NCBI GenBank assembly: GCA_028284225.1
Contig: JANQSD010000021.1
Coordinates: 1-64,000 of the forward strand
DNA from: Arenicellales bacterium
GTDB lineage: Bacteria > Pseudomonadota > Gammaproteobacteria > Arenicellales > JAHEKD01
Length of the DNA stretch: 64,000 bases
Direction: 5' to 3'
The position numbers and the translations under genes were made by a program. Below are positions 17,579 to 26,552 of this stretch, one piece after another. The notes below the pieces were generated by a model. The model was not told the DNA's origin. It did not search any database and saw only the letters and a list, made by a program, of their open reading frames with translations. The number at the start of each line of letters is the position of its first letter. Within the stretch, counting starts at the first letter, position 1.

Positions 17579-19132
17579 CTATATATAAAATTTAAGAGGT
17601 TGCCGTTCGGCATCCTTTGCAGATCCCATCGTTAAGACCTGTCCAACTTTGTTAGCAAAACGAATTGTTACTGGAAGTCCATCACTATAATTACATGCGT
17701 TATAGTTAATTTTGGTAAGTCCCATAATATCTGTCAGTACATTTTCAATATTAGGCATATCAGAAGTACTTCTGAGTACAGTTATATAAAGTGGATTTGG
17801 TGTTTCTGGGCCAATATATGAGTCTAGCTTTGGAACGTAACCGTTAGTCCAAAGATAAGCATTTGTTTTGTCAACCACTAATGCAGTTCCCCGTAAAACT
17901 GGATAGTCTCCCTCTCTGAATAATTTATTCTCACCCATCGACGGTTTGATACGCACCCCGATAAGTTTGGTTTCAGGAGGAACTGCTTTAGTGAATGCAT
18001 TCCACTCTACGTCACTAAATTTAGTTCGACCATGAATAAACAGTTCTTCTGGAGGCTGTCCATGCTTTTCAATGAAAGTATCAATTACTCTTTTTACTAG
18101 GCTTTTCGCTTCTGGTGCTTTGAGATGGTACTCATAATCTCCAGTTTTCCAGGGTCCATTGGCTCCTCTGAAAACCATCCCGTCTCCTTCATTTAAAAAC
18201 ATTTGAGCAGCACAGCAAACATAATCTTGAGGATCATTCGGGATTAGTTTAAAAACCAATCCTAAGTAACAAACCCTAGGCCTAACCCCAGCCAAACGCC
18301 ATGGTGGCTCAGGTTGTGTTTTATAGTAAATTCCAGTGGCTAAATTCCAAGCCAAAGTTGCAGGTTCTTGCAATCTTCTTTTTGGATAACCTGCTTTATT
18401 TACAAACTCCTCTGGAGCTAATGTTGTTTCCCGAATCAGCTGGGTAGCATGACCATACTTAAGCAATCGCGCTTTAACTTGTCTATGAAAATCTGGAACA
18501 TCATCAAAAATCTCTTCATCACTTTGATCAATAATTCCAGCAAACAAGGGTAAATCTAATCGTTCCTTTTGTTTTTTGGGGAATTCACCTTTTAGCATCT
18601 GAAGGCCGATTCTCTTTGATAATGGTTTACAACGCTCAAAGATGAGTTCTGGTAAAACCAAAACCCACAAATCAACAGTCCGCTCTTCATTTCGATCATG
18701 CTGTTCAATCTCATTAATGTATATATCTACTGTTTTCCTTACAGCTTCATGTCGATTTAGTGTTCGAGTAGCCTCATCAAGATTAACAACATCTATCGCT
18801 CGATTAACAAATTCGGCTGGATTCAATCTAATATTAAAGGCCTCCTCTAGCCCTGGGAAATTCGAAAGATGTAAACGATCTTTTTTCTCTCTCTTTGTAG
18901 GTGGTGGGACTTTTACTATTCCACCAATTGCAATTGCCCTACGCCGTAGATATTTAAGCCCGCTTTTTGTCCCAACAGCACCAATTCTAACTTCCTTTAC
19001 TTCACCCGAAGAAGAATGAGGTCCATATAAAAACAAGCCATCCTTTGGATTATCACTACGCTGCCTTTGGCCAAACATTAATTCTGGTTCTTTAATGTAA
19101 ACAATATATGGATCATCATTTGACTTACTCAT
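17579..19132 (-). CDS. Short prokaryotic Argonaute (MID-PIWI), SPARTA subunit
   Basis: About 517 residues. The C-terminal half follows short pAgo MID-PIWI proteins: [20 protein letters not shown], then [19 protein letters not shown], and near the end [27 protein letters not shown] followed by [14 protein letters not shown]. Short pAgos lack the N and PAZ domains and have an inactive PIWI; they bind a guide and a target and switch on the partner's effector. The start at 19132 is preferred because GGAAG lies six bases before it; an ATG at 19138 is the alternative. It overlaps the TIR-APAZ gene by several bases. It looks full length. Confidence 0.9.
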   Translation of the reverse strand: MSKSNDDPYIVYIKEPELMFGQRQRSDNPKDGLFLYGPHSSSGEVKEVRIGAVGTKSGLKYLRRRAIAIGGIVKVPPPTKREKKDRLHLSNFPGLEEAFNIRLNPAEFVNRAIDVVNLDEATRTLNRHEAVRKTVDIYINEIEQHDRNEERTVDLWVLVLPELIFERCKPLSKRIGLQMLKGEFPKKQKERLDLPLFAGIIDQSDEEIFDDVPDFHRQVKARLLKYGHATQLIRETTLAPEEFVNKAGYPKRRLQEPATLAWNLATGIYYKTQPEPPWRLAGVRPRVCYLGLVFKLIPNDPQDYVCCAAQMFLNEGDGMVFRGANGPWKTGDYEYHLKAPEAKSLVKRVIDTFIEKHGQPPEELFIHGRTKFSDVEWNAFTKAVPPETKLIGVRIKPSMGENKLFREGDYPVLRGTALVVDKTNAYLWTNGYVPKLDSYIGPETPNPLYITVLRSTSDMPNIENVLTDIMGLTKINYNACNYSDGLPVTIRFANKVGQVLTMGSAKDAERQPLKFYI

Positions 19133-20495
19133 TGACATCTTCCATTGACATTAACCCGAGCGTTGAATAATCATTTTCCTCATCATCATTCATATCATCT
19201 ACCAGTAATGTACTAACAGGTGATTCAAAGCAGACTGGATTAGCATCAATTTCTATGTAATCAATGGAGGAGAGATTTAACTTTATGATGTCTGAATCAT
19301 CTCGAAGCAAGGTAAGAAAGGCCATTAACCGACTATGCCCTTGCTTATTTCTCCAACCGCTACAGACACTTCGTCTAAGCTTGTGCTGTTTCATAACATC
19401 ACCAATAATCAGCCCAGTATTTGAATCAGACTTTTCGCCAAATACAACTCCTGCTTTTAGCTTAAAATGTGGATATGGCCAGAACGCTGGAATTGCCATA
19501 ACACCATAATTCCAAACCTTATTTCTTGTTTTAAGTAAGTTCCTCAACATTGCTGAACGTCTTGAGGGAGGTTCTTTCCAGGTGATTTTTTTGCCAATGT
19601 CTACATGGTTTTCACCAGCTATAAAGGCCATTCTACCCGAGAAATCGTATTCAATTAATCCACTATTTTGACAATATCTCCCCCAGGCTTGTTGCATCAT
19701 TGATGAGAACATATTTTTAGCATCATATCCTTTCAATTTAGTTACATCGCATCCGTTATCTAGAAAATCTTCCAATGAATAGGTGGCTTTTTGACTGAAC
19801 TTTCCTGCACTTTCAAAATGGGAATCAATATCCTTGCTAGTTGCAAACGAAAAAAAACCTCTTCTTTTAATCTCTGCAGGGAATTCAAAGCTTTTACATG
19901 CGTTTTCCAAGGCATTATGATCAAGTGCACCATCTGGTTGATAATAAATAATTTTTTCTGGAAGATTGATTACCCTTAGCCAATTGGATATTAAAATTTC
20001 AGGAGTTTGGTTGACTTCGATTGCCAATCGGGTTCGATAATTCTCCCATTCTGGGTTGATATAAACTCCATTTAAGTTGCGAGGTACATTTTGATTTGAC
20101 AATGCATCTAATAGCTCTGATAAGCCATGCGCCCAGCTTGCTTCAAAATTTATGTATTGCAGTTCCCCTATACCAAATAACTTTTTATATTTCTTTGTCC
20201 TTAACGGAATTATAAAACGATCATCGTCAAGTTCCTTTGAAAGGTCAGTTGCGATCCCTATTTCTTCTTGTACGCCATTTTTCTCAAGAGTTGTGTCATT
20301 ACAACAAAGCAACATTTTTATTGCTAGATTTTGCAGAACATGAGTGATTTCTTTCCTCCATCGATCACCAGGTTGCAAAGCTAAAATATCTGCGAAAACT
20401 TTGTAACCTGCGGCCTCAAGTCTAGGTGCCAACCAAAGAACAAACTCGTCATCTTCTGGTGTAGCTTTACTAATGAAAATTACATTTCGATCCAC
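19125..20495 (-). CDS. TIR-APAZ effector of a SPARTA system
   Basis: A 456-residue protein. Residues 1-130 form a TIR domain ([35 protein letters not shown], and [10 protein letters not shown], whose Glu at 77 or 78 is the likely NADase catalytic residue). The rest is an APAZ domain that replaces the missing N/PAZ part of the partner Argonaute. In SPARTA, guide-directed target binding makes the complex oligomerise and the TIR domain degrades NAD+, stopping an invaded cell. The start is a GTG. The gene comes first in the operon and its end overlaps the pAgo start, as in known SPARTA loci. Confidence 0.9.
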   Translation of the reverse strand: MDRNVIFISKATPEDDEFVLWLAPRLEAAGYKVFADILALQPGDRWRKEITHVLQNLAIKMLLCCNDTTLEKNGVQEEIGIATDLSKELDDDRFIIPLRTKKYKKLFGIGELQYINFEASWAHGLSELLDALSNQNVPRNLNGVYINPEWENYRTRLAIEVNQTPEILISNWLRVINLPEKIIYYQPDGALDHNALENACKSFEFPAEIKRRGFFSFATSKDIDSHFESAGKFSQKATYSLEDFLDNGCDVTKLKGYDAKNMFSSMMQQAWGRYCQNSGLIEYDFSGRMAFIAGENHVDIGKKITWKEPPSRRSAMLRNLLKTRNKVWNYGVMAIPAFWPYPHFKLKAGVVFGEKSDSNTGLIIGDVMKQHKLRRSVCSGWRNKQGHSRLMAFLTLLRDDSDIIKLNLSSIDYIEIDANPVCFESPVSTLLVDDMNDDEENDYSTLGLMSMEDVNE

Positions 20496-20650
20496 TTCAA
20501 TTCCATTTTGTAGTCTAATCTTCCATATATAATTGCGCTTAACGCCTCATATATTAGTTGTCAATTAATTACTATCAATTTAGCATTATCTAAGATAAAT
20601 TGAAATTTTGATACTGAATAATGATTTTGCCTAATATAAATATTTGATCT

Positions 20651-20809
20651 TTATAGTATTTTTTTCTCAGAAACCCATTTCTGGTACGAAAATTCTGAGC
20701 TTTCATACAAAATATCAATAATTTCTTCTAATTGCTTATCACTGTACGGCTTAGCATCTTTTCCTAAAATTCGCCTGGCTTTAGCAGCAGAAATGAATCG
20801 TTCCCCCAT
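20651..20809 (-). CDS. Small hypothetical protein upstream of the SPARTA operon
   Basis: A 52-residue basic frame (MGERFISAAKARRILGKDAK, then YSDKQLEEIIDILYESS) on the same strand as the SPARTA genes and 155 bases before them. SAAKARRILG followed by SDKQLEEII looks like a short helical protein. The ribosome site is weak. It may be a small regulator, a leader gene or a gene fragment. I know no family for it. Confidence 0.45.
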   Translation of the reverse strand: MGERFISAAKARRILGKDAKPYSDKQLEEIIDILYESSEFSYQKWVSEKKIL

Positions 20810-21041
20810 TTTTTAGATAAAAGCGAAGATCAGAAGAATATTCAATATTCTAGACTCACAGGTCTTCACCTAAAACTAAGTTAAGTAATTAGTTGATCAG
20901 ATAAAAGCAGTTCAAATCTTTAATAATTTAATGCATTGGTTAATTTAATTAAGCCAAGTTAGAAACTGACAACAGTACTGACAACAAACATATTTCTGAG
21001 GATTATAAATTACTTGGAAATGACGTAAATCATTGATTTAA

Positions 21042-21088
21042 TTGGTGGGCCCGGTAGGACTTGAACCTACGACCAATGGATTATGAGT
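21042..21088 (-). repeat. Left attachment site (tRNA 3' end copy)
   Basis: These 47 bases are identical to 34122-34168, the 3' part of the tRNA gene including its CCA, T-arm, variable loop and 3' anticodon arm up to the anticodon. The rest of the tRNA is absent here. This is the classic footprint of an integrase that targets a tRNA 3' end and restores the gene at one junction. Confidence 0.92.
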
Positions 21089-21210
21089 TGCTATTGGAAC
21101 ACCTAAGTTATTGATAAATAAGAAAAAGTAAAAATATCTAAGATCAGAAGGTACACTTTTAAAATCAATAAGTTAGGCTAATTTTGACAAAACTACAAAA
21201 GCTGAGTAAT

Positions 21211-21226
21211 GTACCTTTTTTGTACC
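21211..21226 (+). promoter_or_regulatory. Possible integrase arm site (left)
   Basis: GTACCTTTTTTGTACC differs by one base from a 16-mer near the other island end (34028-34043) and has the same orientation. Such repeats near both ends often bind integrase arm domains or an excisionase. This is an inference from position and identity. Confidence 0.5.
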
Positions 21227-21381
21227 CACAATCTTTGTGTAGATTGAATAATATTGGATATAATTTTACTTAGAATAGTATGCGTTAACTCTGAAATTAG
21301 TTTTGTATAAAGATTTCTTAGAAAAGTATAGACAAGCAATATCCACATAACTAGTCATTTAATAAATCAGTATTATTTAAA

Positions 21382-22212
21382 ATGGACACTCAAGATATTA
21401 TTAGCTCTTTGTTGATAGGAGCTATATCAAGTACCATCGTCGCTCTTATTGGTGTTCGAAGTTTTAAGAGCTATTATTTTGATCTTCAAAAAAGAAAAGA
21501 ATTAGGGCCTCTAAAAGAATTTTGGACACCTCTCAAAGCAAATAAAATTGAAAGATTTCTAGTTTTATATGGAATTGATGATAAATCCTTTGATGCTTTA
21601 GAGCCTAGAATTAGCTACGCTAAAGCCATGGGTCTCGGAGAGCTAGAGTCAACTTTAAACATGATTTATGATTCTGGACTTGATGTTCGCACTCGCTCCT
21701 TAGAAGTCAACGAAAAACTACAACAGTCTGATTTTGATGATAATTTAATCATATTTGGCGGCGAACTTAGCCTGAAAGTTTTTCAAGATATTAACAATTC
21801 TTTAAATGTACCGTTTAAACATACTAAAGATCAGGGAGATAAATTTCAATTATGTGATCCTCATGTCACCTATAAATCAGATATACAAGAAAAGAAATTG
21901 ATTTGTGACTTTGGTACCGTAACAAGAATAATAAACCCTATTACAGGAAAACTCATTATCCTACTAAATGGAACATACGCAGCGGGACTTTTTGGCTCTG
22001 TACTTGCGATCACTCGAAAACAAAACTTCCCTGAGGGTGGTTTTGACCAAAATTCTTCTCAGCAGATAGTAATTCAAGTTTCAGATATTAATGACAACAT
22101 TGTTAGGAGTAATCATATTCCTGTCGCAAAATCTAATTGGACTAACTTTAGTATAACTACCGCTCAAATACAGGATATGGTACAGCAAGCATCAAAAGAT
22201 TTTGAAGATTAA
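21382..22212 (+). CDS. Membrane-anchored protein of unknown function
   Basis: A 276-residue protein with one N-terminal membrane segment (about 8-28, ISSLLIGAISSTIVALIGV) and a soluble domain facing the cytoplasm or periplasm. The domain contains DNLIIFGGELSLKVFQDI, KKLICDFGTVTRIINPITGK and IILLNGTYAAGLFGSVLA. This GG ... NP ... G order suggests a conserved alpha/beta fold that could bind a nucleotide-like ligand; I cannot name it. A 176-base AT-rich gap separates it from the dehydrogenase-SIR2 pair. It may be the sensor of that group or independent. Confidence 0.55.
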   Translation: MDTQDIISSLLIGAISSTIVALIGVRSFKSYYFDLQKRKELGPLKEFWTPLKANKIERFLVLYGIDDKSFDALEPRISYAKAMGLGELESTLNMIYDSGLDVRTRSLEVNEKLQQSDFDDNLIIFGGELSLKVFQDINNSLNVPFKHTKDQGDKFQLCDPHVTYKSDIQEKKLICDFGTVTRIINPITGKLIILLNGTYAAGLFGSVLAITRKQNFPEGGFDQNSSQQIVIQVSDINDNIVRSNHIPVAKSNWTNFSITTAQIQDMVQQASKDFED

Positions 22213-22388
22213 GAATTCATTTTGATAATTACTAATAATTTATAAATCAAAGAAACTCATAATTATTAAAAGAAATTACAAAATCAGTTAAAGTATTAGT
22301 TCATTATTGGTTACAAAAATTAAGAAATTTTCGTAACTAAGGAATATGCTATTTTAATAATCAAGTTTTATTTATTAAGGTCGAATAT

Positions 22389-23669
22389 ATGAGGTTAATT
22401 GATTCTGACGTACATATTTGTGTTGTTGGATTAGGATATGTGGGACTTCCATTAGCAGTAGAGTTTGGAAAATATTTCAAAACAACTGGATATGATATTG
22501 ATTACGATCGAATCGTAGATCTCAATTCTGGGATTGATCAGACAGGTGAATTAACTAAAGATGAAATTCTAGGCTCTAAACATTTGGTAACAACAAATGA
22601 TCAAAATAAATTGGATGAGTGCAATATATATGTATTAGCTTTGCCAACCCCAATAAATGAATTCAATGTTCCAGATTTTTCTCCACTTATCGATGCGTGT
22701 AAATTAGTAGGTTCCAATCTTTCTAAGGGCAACATTGTAATTTTCGAATCTACAGTATATCCAGGCGCAACAGAAGAAATTTGTGTGCCTGTTCTAATGG
22801 AATCCTCGAATCTGGTGTACAACAAAGATTTTTATATAGGTTATAGTCCCGAAAGAATAAACCCAAGTGGTGACAAAAAACTAGTAGAAATCATTAAGGT
22901 AACTTCTGGATCCACTAAGAAAGTCTCACATTTTATTGATGAACTTTATAAAAAAATTATTACAGCAGGGACATATCTAGCACCATCGATAAAAATAGCT
23001 GAAGCTGCAAAAATACTAGAAAATACACAGCGTGATTTGAACATTGCTTTTATTAACCAAGTTGCAATTTTTTTTCATGCTTTAGATATAAATACAATCG
23101 AAGTTATTAAAGCTGCTAGAACAAAATGGAATTTTCTGGAATTTACTCCCGGGTTAGTAGGGGGTCATTGTATTGGAGTCGATCCCTATTACTTATTACA
23201 TAAGGCCAACCAGCACGGTATTGATTTAAATATTCTTCGGGCAGGAAGAGGTATCAATGATCAAATGGGCTATTATGTTGCAGAACAAGTAATTTTATTA
23301 ATGGCAAAAAAAAATATCTCAATCCATTCTTCAAAAGTATTGATACTTGGAATTACGTTTAAAGAGAACTGTAGTGATATTAGGAATTCTAGAGTAATCG
23401 ATATAATTAATAAATTGAAAACTTATAACATTAACGTTGACGTTTTTGACCCCATTGTTTCTACTCAAAAACTTTTTGAAATGCACGGAATAACCACAGT
23501 TGATAAATTAAAGAGCGATCACTATGACGGGGTTGTAGTCGCAGTTCCCCATAGAGAGTTTTTGGATTATGATGAAAAATTTTATAAAGAAATTCTTAAG
23601 AAGAATAATGTATTCTATGATTTAAAAGGTGTCTATCATAATCTTAATTTTTCAGATGGGGAATTATGA
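22389..23669 (+). CDS. UDP-N-acetylhexosamine 6-dehydrogenase (TviB/WbpA type)
   Basis: This NAD-dependent enzyme oxidises the C6 hydroxyl of a UDP-N-acetyl sugar to a uronic acid. The Rossmann motif is VVGLGYVGLP (12-21), the PGAT stretch follows near residue 125, and the catalytic cysteine is in GGHCIGVDPYYLL (about 257-269). The C-terminal domain has ILGITFKENCSDIRNSRV. At 426 residues it is full length. AAGG precedes the ATG. Normally the gene sits in surface-glycan clusters; here no epimerase or transferase is nearby. It abuts a SIR2-like gene with no gap, which is unusual. Confidence 0.88.
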   Translation: MRLIDSDVHICVVGLGYVGLPLAVEFGKYFKTTGYDIDYDRIVDLNSGIDQTGELTKDEILGSKHLVTTNDQNKLDECNIYVLALPTPINEFNVPDFSPLIDACKLVGSNLSKGNIVIFESTVYPGATEEICVPVLMESSNLVYNKDFYIGYSPERINPSGDKKLVEIIKVTSGSTKKVSHFIDELYKKIITAGTYLAPSIKIAEAAKILENTQRDLNIAFINQVAIFFHALDINTIEVIKAARTKWNFLEFTPGLVGGHCIGVDPYYLLHKANQHGIDLNILRAGRGINDQMGYYVAEQVILLMAKKNISIHSSKVLILGITFKENCSDIRNSRVIDIINKLKTYNINVDVFDPIVSTQKLFEMHGITTVDKLKSDHYDGVVVAVPHREFLDYDEKFYKEILKKNNVFYDLKGVYHNLNFSDGEL

Positions 23670-24893
23670 TTGTATAAAACTCATCACATTGTTTTGTCAA
23701 ATTTGAGTAATAACGAGATCAAAATCTTTAATTCTCGTTTTCCCACAGGAATGAATTGCGAAGGACTATGGAGAAGGCATCAATCATCAAAAAACAAACT
23801 AAATTCAGGATGGATAAATAATAATTCACGCCGAAAAAAGATAATCTATCACAAAGATAATTATTTGATTAATAATGAAGATCTAGTTATTGAGAAAACG
23901 TACTTATATTACATAATAAGTGCACCAATATTAGAAATTCAACAACATATTCGATACTTACACTTTTCAGCAGAATATGGTCGGTGGATTACTGAAACAC
24001 ATAACAAATACAAAAAAAGGATCGGAGATAAAGATCTAATTTTTGAATATTCACTATATGAAAGACACCCTTTTGATGAATCTGATTATGAAAATGATTC
24101 TGAAGATTATAGAACCCTCGAAATTATTATCTACAGTGAAGACACGGACTGTAAAACTTTAGAAAAAAGATCAAAAAAAGCCTGGAATGTTTTTACAACA
24201 GGCATGAGGAAAAAAGAACCTACAGGGAAACATAGTGTTAAGAAAAATATAGACTGGATAGAAGAATTTCTACCTGCACAATTAGAAATAGGATGTGGCC
24301 CATCTATTGAATTGGGAATACCTCCATTAAATTATCAGCACGAAGCTTACAAGTTACAAGATTCATTAGGAAATTTTATGTTTGCGCCAAACAAAACTGG
24401 GCTAATTGAAAGCTTTTTACTAAATTCAGTTGCATTTTTTGAGAAGATTTCAGCTATCCCGAAATATTCTGCAATTGCTGATATAAAAGATAGTCATTTT
24501 TATAAATCGCTTAAAACATTTTACAAAAAAAGTGTTTTTGTAGGTCCACTAATAAATCATAATTTTGATGGAGTACTAAATAACGAGCCAAGCATTTCAC
24601 AAAAAAATGTGCGAATATTTGAAGAGGTTTATCCAGATATAAAATTACATTCAGATGCGAAGAGTTTAATTGTTGTAGGACTCCACGCAGATCGTAGATA
24701 TGTTCGAAAAATAGCACGTAAATCTGGATTAAAAATAATTATTGTTGATCCAGAGCAGGGCGTCAGTTACAACAAAATTATTAAATATCCATTGGAGCCA
24801 TTGCAAAAGGGAGATATACATATACCAATTTCTGCATCAGAATTTTCTCGGCTACTACTTGCAAAAATTACTGGGAAACCTGCAAATACTTAA
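23670..24893 (+). CDS. SIR2-like protein coupled to the sugar dehydrogenase
   Basis: A 407-residue protein. The C-terminal half has a degenerate SIR2 layout: EIGCGPSIELGIPPL (about 206-220, compare GAGISxxSGIP), NHNFDGVL (about 292-299, compare QNIDGL) and SLIVVGLHADRRYVRKIA then KIIIVDPEQ (about 329-360). SIR2-like domains in defence proteins degrade NAD+. The N-terminal 200 residues are unrecognised, rich in Tyr and Lys. The TTG start directly follows the dehydrogenase stop, with GGGG upstream. Its 3' end overlaps the convergent DinB-like gene by 26 bases. The SIR2 call is by motif, not by alignment. Confidence 0.65.
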   Translation: MYKTHHIVLSNLSNNEIKIFNSRFPTGMNCEGLWRRHQSSKNKLNSGWINNNSRRKKIIYHKDNYLINNEDLVIEKTYLYYIISAPILEIQQHIRYLHFSAEYGRWITETHNKYKKRIGDKDLIFEYSLYERHPFDESDYENDSEDYRTLEIIIYSEDTDCKTLEKRSKKAWNVFTTGMRKKEPTGKHSVKKNIDWIEEFLPAQLEIGCGPSIELGIPPLNYQHEAYKLQDSLGNFMFAPNKTGLIESFLLNSVAFFEKISAIPKYSAIADIKDSHFYKSLKTFYKKSVFVGPLINHNFDGVLNNEPSISQKNVRIFEEVYPDIKLHSDAKSLIVVGLHADRRYVRKIARKSGLKIIIVDPEQGVSYNKIIKYPLEPLQKGDIHIPISASEFSRLLLAKITGKPANT

Positions 24894-25419
24894 GCAAGGT
24901 AATTTGACCTCTGTGATAATTATCGTGTTGAGGTAATCTCATTAAAATCAACTTATTTGATAGAGATAAAATTTTATCATGATCTTTAGGGTCCTTAAAT
25001 TCACCATTGCTCTGAACGTCGAAAGGATCATTTGTGCTATAAAAGTAAAAATACTTTTCATCAAAATTATATTTTGAAGATTTAATTAATTCATATATTA
25101 TTTTTCTATTCTCGATTAGCAAATTAATATAGTATTCTGAATGGAATCCTATTGGAGGCATAGATTTACATTCCCTTAAGTATCCACATTTATAGGTTTT
25201 CCATTCTTCAGAGCTTAAAATAGAAAAAGGCGGAACTTTATACTTCATTGCTAAAGCTGTTAGAAATTCAAATCCAGCAATATGTAGTAAAGATGATCCT
25301 ATAGTTATAGCATTATTATTAAACCTCCAATCCAATTGTTTAATGTTTAGATTTTCAACGGCACTAATCAATGAATTTCTTCTAAGCTGTGCCAATTCTA
25401 TAAAATCAAATTCATCCAT
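24868..25419 (-). CDS. DinB-like (YfiT superfamily) protein
   Basis: A 183-residue helical protein with the DinB-type pattern: SSLLHIAGFEFLTALAM (first helix with metal-binding His) and RLPQHDNYHRGQITLLKYL near the C-terminus (second and third His). DinB-family proteins are four-helix metal-binding proteins; some are thiol-dependent transferases, others have no known role. The ATG at 25419 is chosen over a TTG at 25428. It converges with the SIR2-like gene and overlaps its end. Confidence 0.75.
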   Translation of the reverse strand: MDEFDFIELAQLRRNSLISAVENLNIKQLDWRFNNNAITIGSSLLHIAGFEFLTALAMKYKVPPFSILSSEEWKTYKCGYLRECKSMPPIGFHSEYYINLLIENRKIIYELIKSSKYNFDEKYFYFYSTNDPFDVQSNGEFKDPKDHDKILSLSNKLILMRLPQHDNYHRGQITLLKYLQVSQ

Positions 25420-25698
25420 ATTTAACAAATTTACAGATTAGGGTGAAATTAATTATAGCTCTTAGAAAAAGATTATAAGAATTGGTTTTTCTACTCTAAG
25501 TAACAATAGCTAATCCCAAAGCTTCTATTTTGACACCGAAATAAACTAAACATTAATTGATGTAAAAATAGATATTAAAAAGTTCTATTTGATAATTATT
25601 TTTATGATTTTGGTAATAAGTAAAGAAGATGTAAGATAATTTTAGCCTATAAAAAATAAAATTATCAATTTAACAATAATTTTAAGAATTAATTACTT

Positions 25699-25753
25699 CA
25701 GTGCTGACGCTATGTCGCACTCTTCGAGTGCCCGCAACATAGCGTCAGCACTG
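25699..25753. repeat. Perfect 17-bp hairpin with nested inner hairpin
   Basis: CAGTGCTGACGCTATGT (25699-25715) pairs exactly with 25737-25753. Within the loop, GCACTC (25717-25722) pairs with GAGTGC (25726-25731) around TTC. Its higher G+C contrasts with the AT-rich surroundings. No T-run follows on either strand. Confidence 0.9.
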
Positions 25754-26062
25754 GGTTTGAGAGATTTTATCGAACAAAACCACTGAACAGTAGATTGTCT
25801 TGAGCCGGTTTTCGTTGACCATTGCTTTGGTTGAATGGTACAGTTATTGTGATTAACGTAAACGTCGCTTCCTCCTGAAAGACGGTCGTGGAGGGTCTAC
25901 AGAGTGTTAGATCAACTTGTATTTTTACAGTTGTCTGTCTATGGAAGAAAGGCAATTCTATTTTCATTTATTTAATGAATTAAATTGATTTTCGCTTTTC
26001 ACAAGTGTCAAACGACAATCACTTCAATGATGATAATCGGTTGATTCTGTCTATTGAGTATT

Positions 26063-26105
26063 CCACATAGGCGAGTGGTCCTTTGATGATCAATCGCCTA
26101 TGTGG
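26063..26105. repeat. Perfect 12-bp inverted repeat
   Basis: CCACATAGGCGA (26063-26074) and its exact reverse complement (26094-26105) are separated by 19 bases. It lies about 210 bases upstream of the HTH-integrase gene pair. It may be an operator or a recombination site. Confidence 0.8.
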
Positions 26106-26318
26106 GTCACTATAACCGTTTCAAAATGGTATTGAAGATGGAGGTAAAACATCCAATGCATTTTGAGTTGATGATTTATTCATCCAGGCGTGAACAGTCC
26201 GAGCCTGACCATTTTTTGGTAAACGTGGGCGAACAGGCATTCAGTTGCCGCTGAGTTTGAGTAATCAAACCAGGTGTTCTTACAATTTATTAGGATGATC
26301 GATTAAGTAGTTAACAAC

Positions 26319-26552
26319 ATGTTTGATGCAGAAGAGACAGCAAAAGAATTAGTTTTACTTCAAAAGCAAAGGCGAAAACGAAAGTTCCAACCTTCGAAGC
26401 TGGATGCGCATACCCATCGTCTTCTGGCACTACACCGAGTTGGGTCATCCCTATCAGAACTGCAACTATATCTTAAACTAGAAAATGTTAGTGCCGCACG
26501 TTCTACCATACATAATTGGCTAAAGAAAAATGGCGAGATTCGCCTCGGTTGA
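26319..26552 (+). CDS. Small HTH-like protein overlapping the integrase
   Basis: A 77-residue basic protein. The C-terminal half (SSLSELQLYLKLENVSAARSTIHNWLKKNGEI) fits a helix-turn-helix, with a recognition helix around STIHNWLKK. It overlaps the following integrase gene by 23 bases, so the two are co-translated; it probably assists recombination as a directionality or end-binding factor. Confidence 0.65.
   Translation: MFDAEETAKELVLLQKQRRKRKFQPSKLDAHTHRLLALHRVGSSLSELQLYLKLENVSAARSTIHNWLKKNGEIRLG

Larger units (their letters stand above)
20810..21381. other. Island junction without genes
   Basis: This 570-base gap holds the left attachment repeat (21042-21088), a CTGACAACA direct repeat (20966-20974 and 20978-20986) just outside it, and a GTACC-type repeat (21211-21226) inside it that matches a site at the other end of the island. 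No convincing gene is seen. Confidence 0.7.
25420..26318. other. Gene-poor 0.9-kb stretch with two strong hairpins
   Basis: I see no convincing gene here. An open frame at 25767-25967 on the minus strand lacks family features. The stretch contains the 17-bp hairpin at 25699-25753 and the 12-bp one at 26063-26105, and leads into the inner integrase module, so it may be the left end of a nested mobile unit. Confidence 0.6.

Noticed and set aside
25767-25967. 66-residue reverse frame
   Set aside because: It has no recognisable domain and lies in a hairpin-rich gap.
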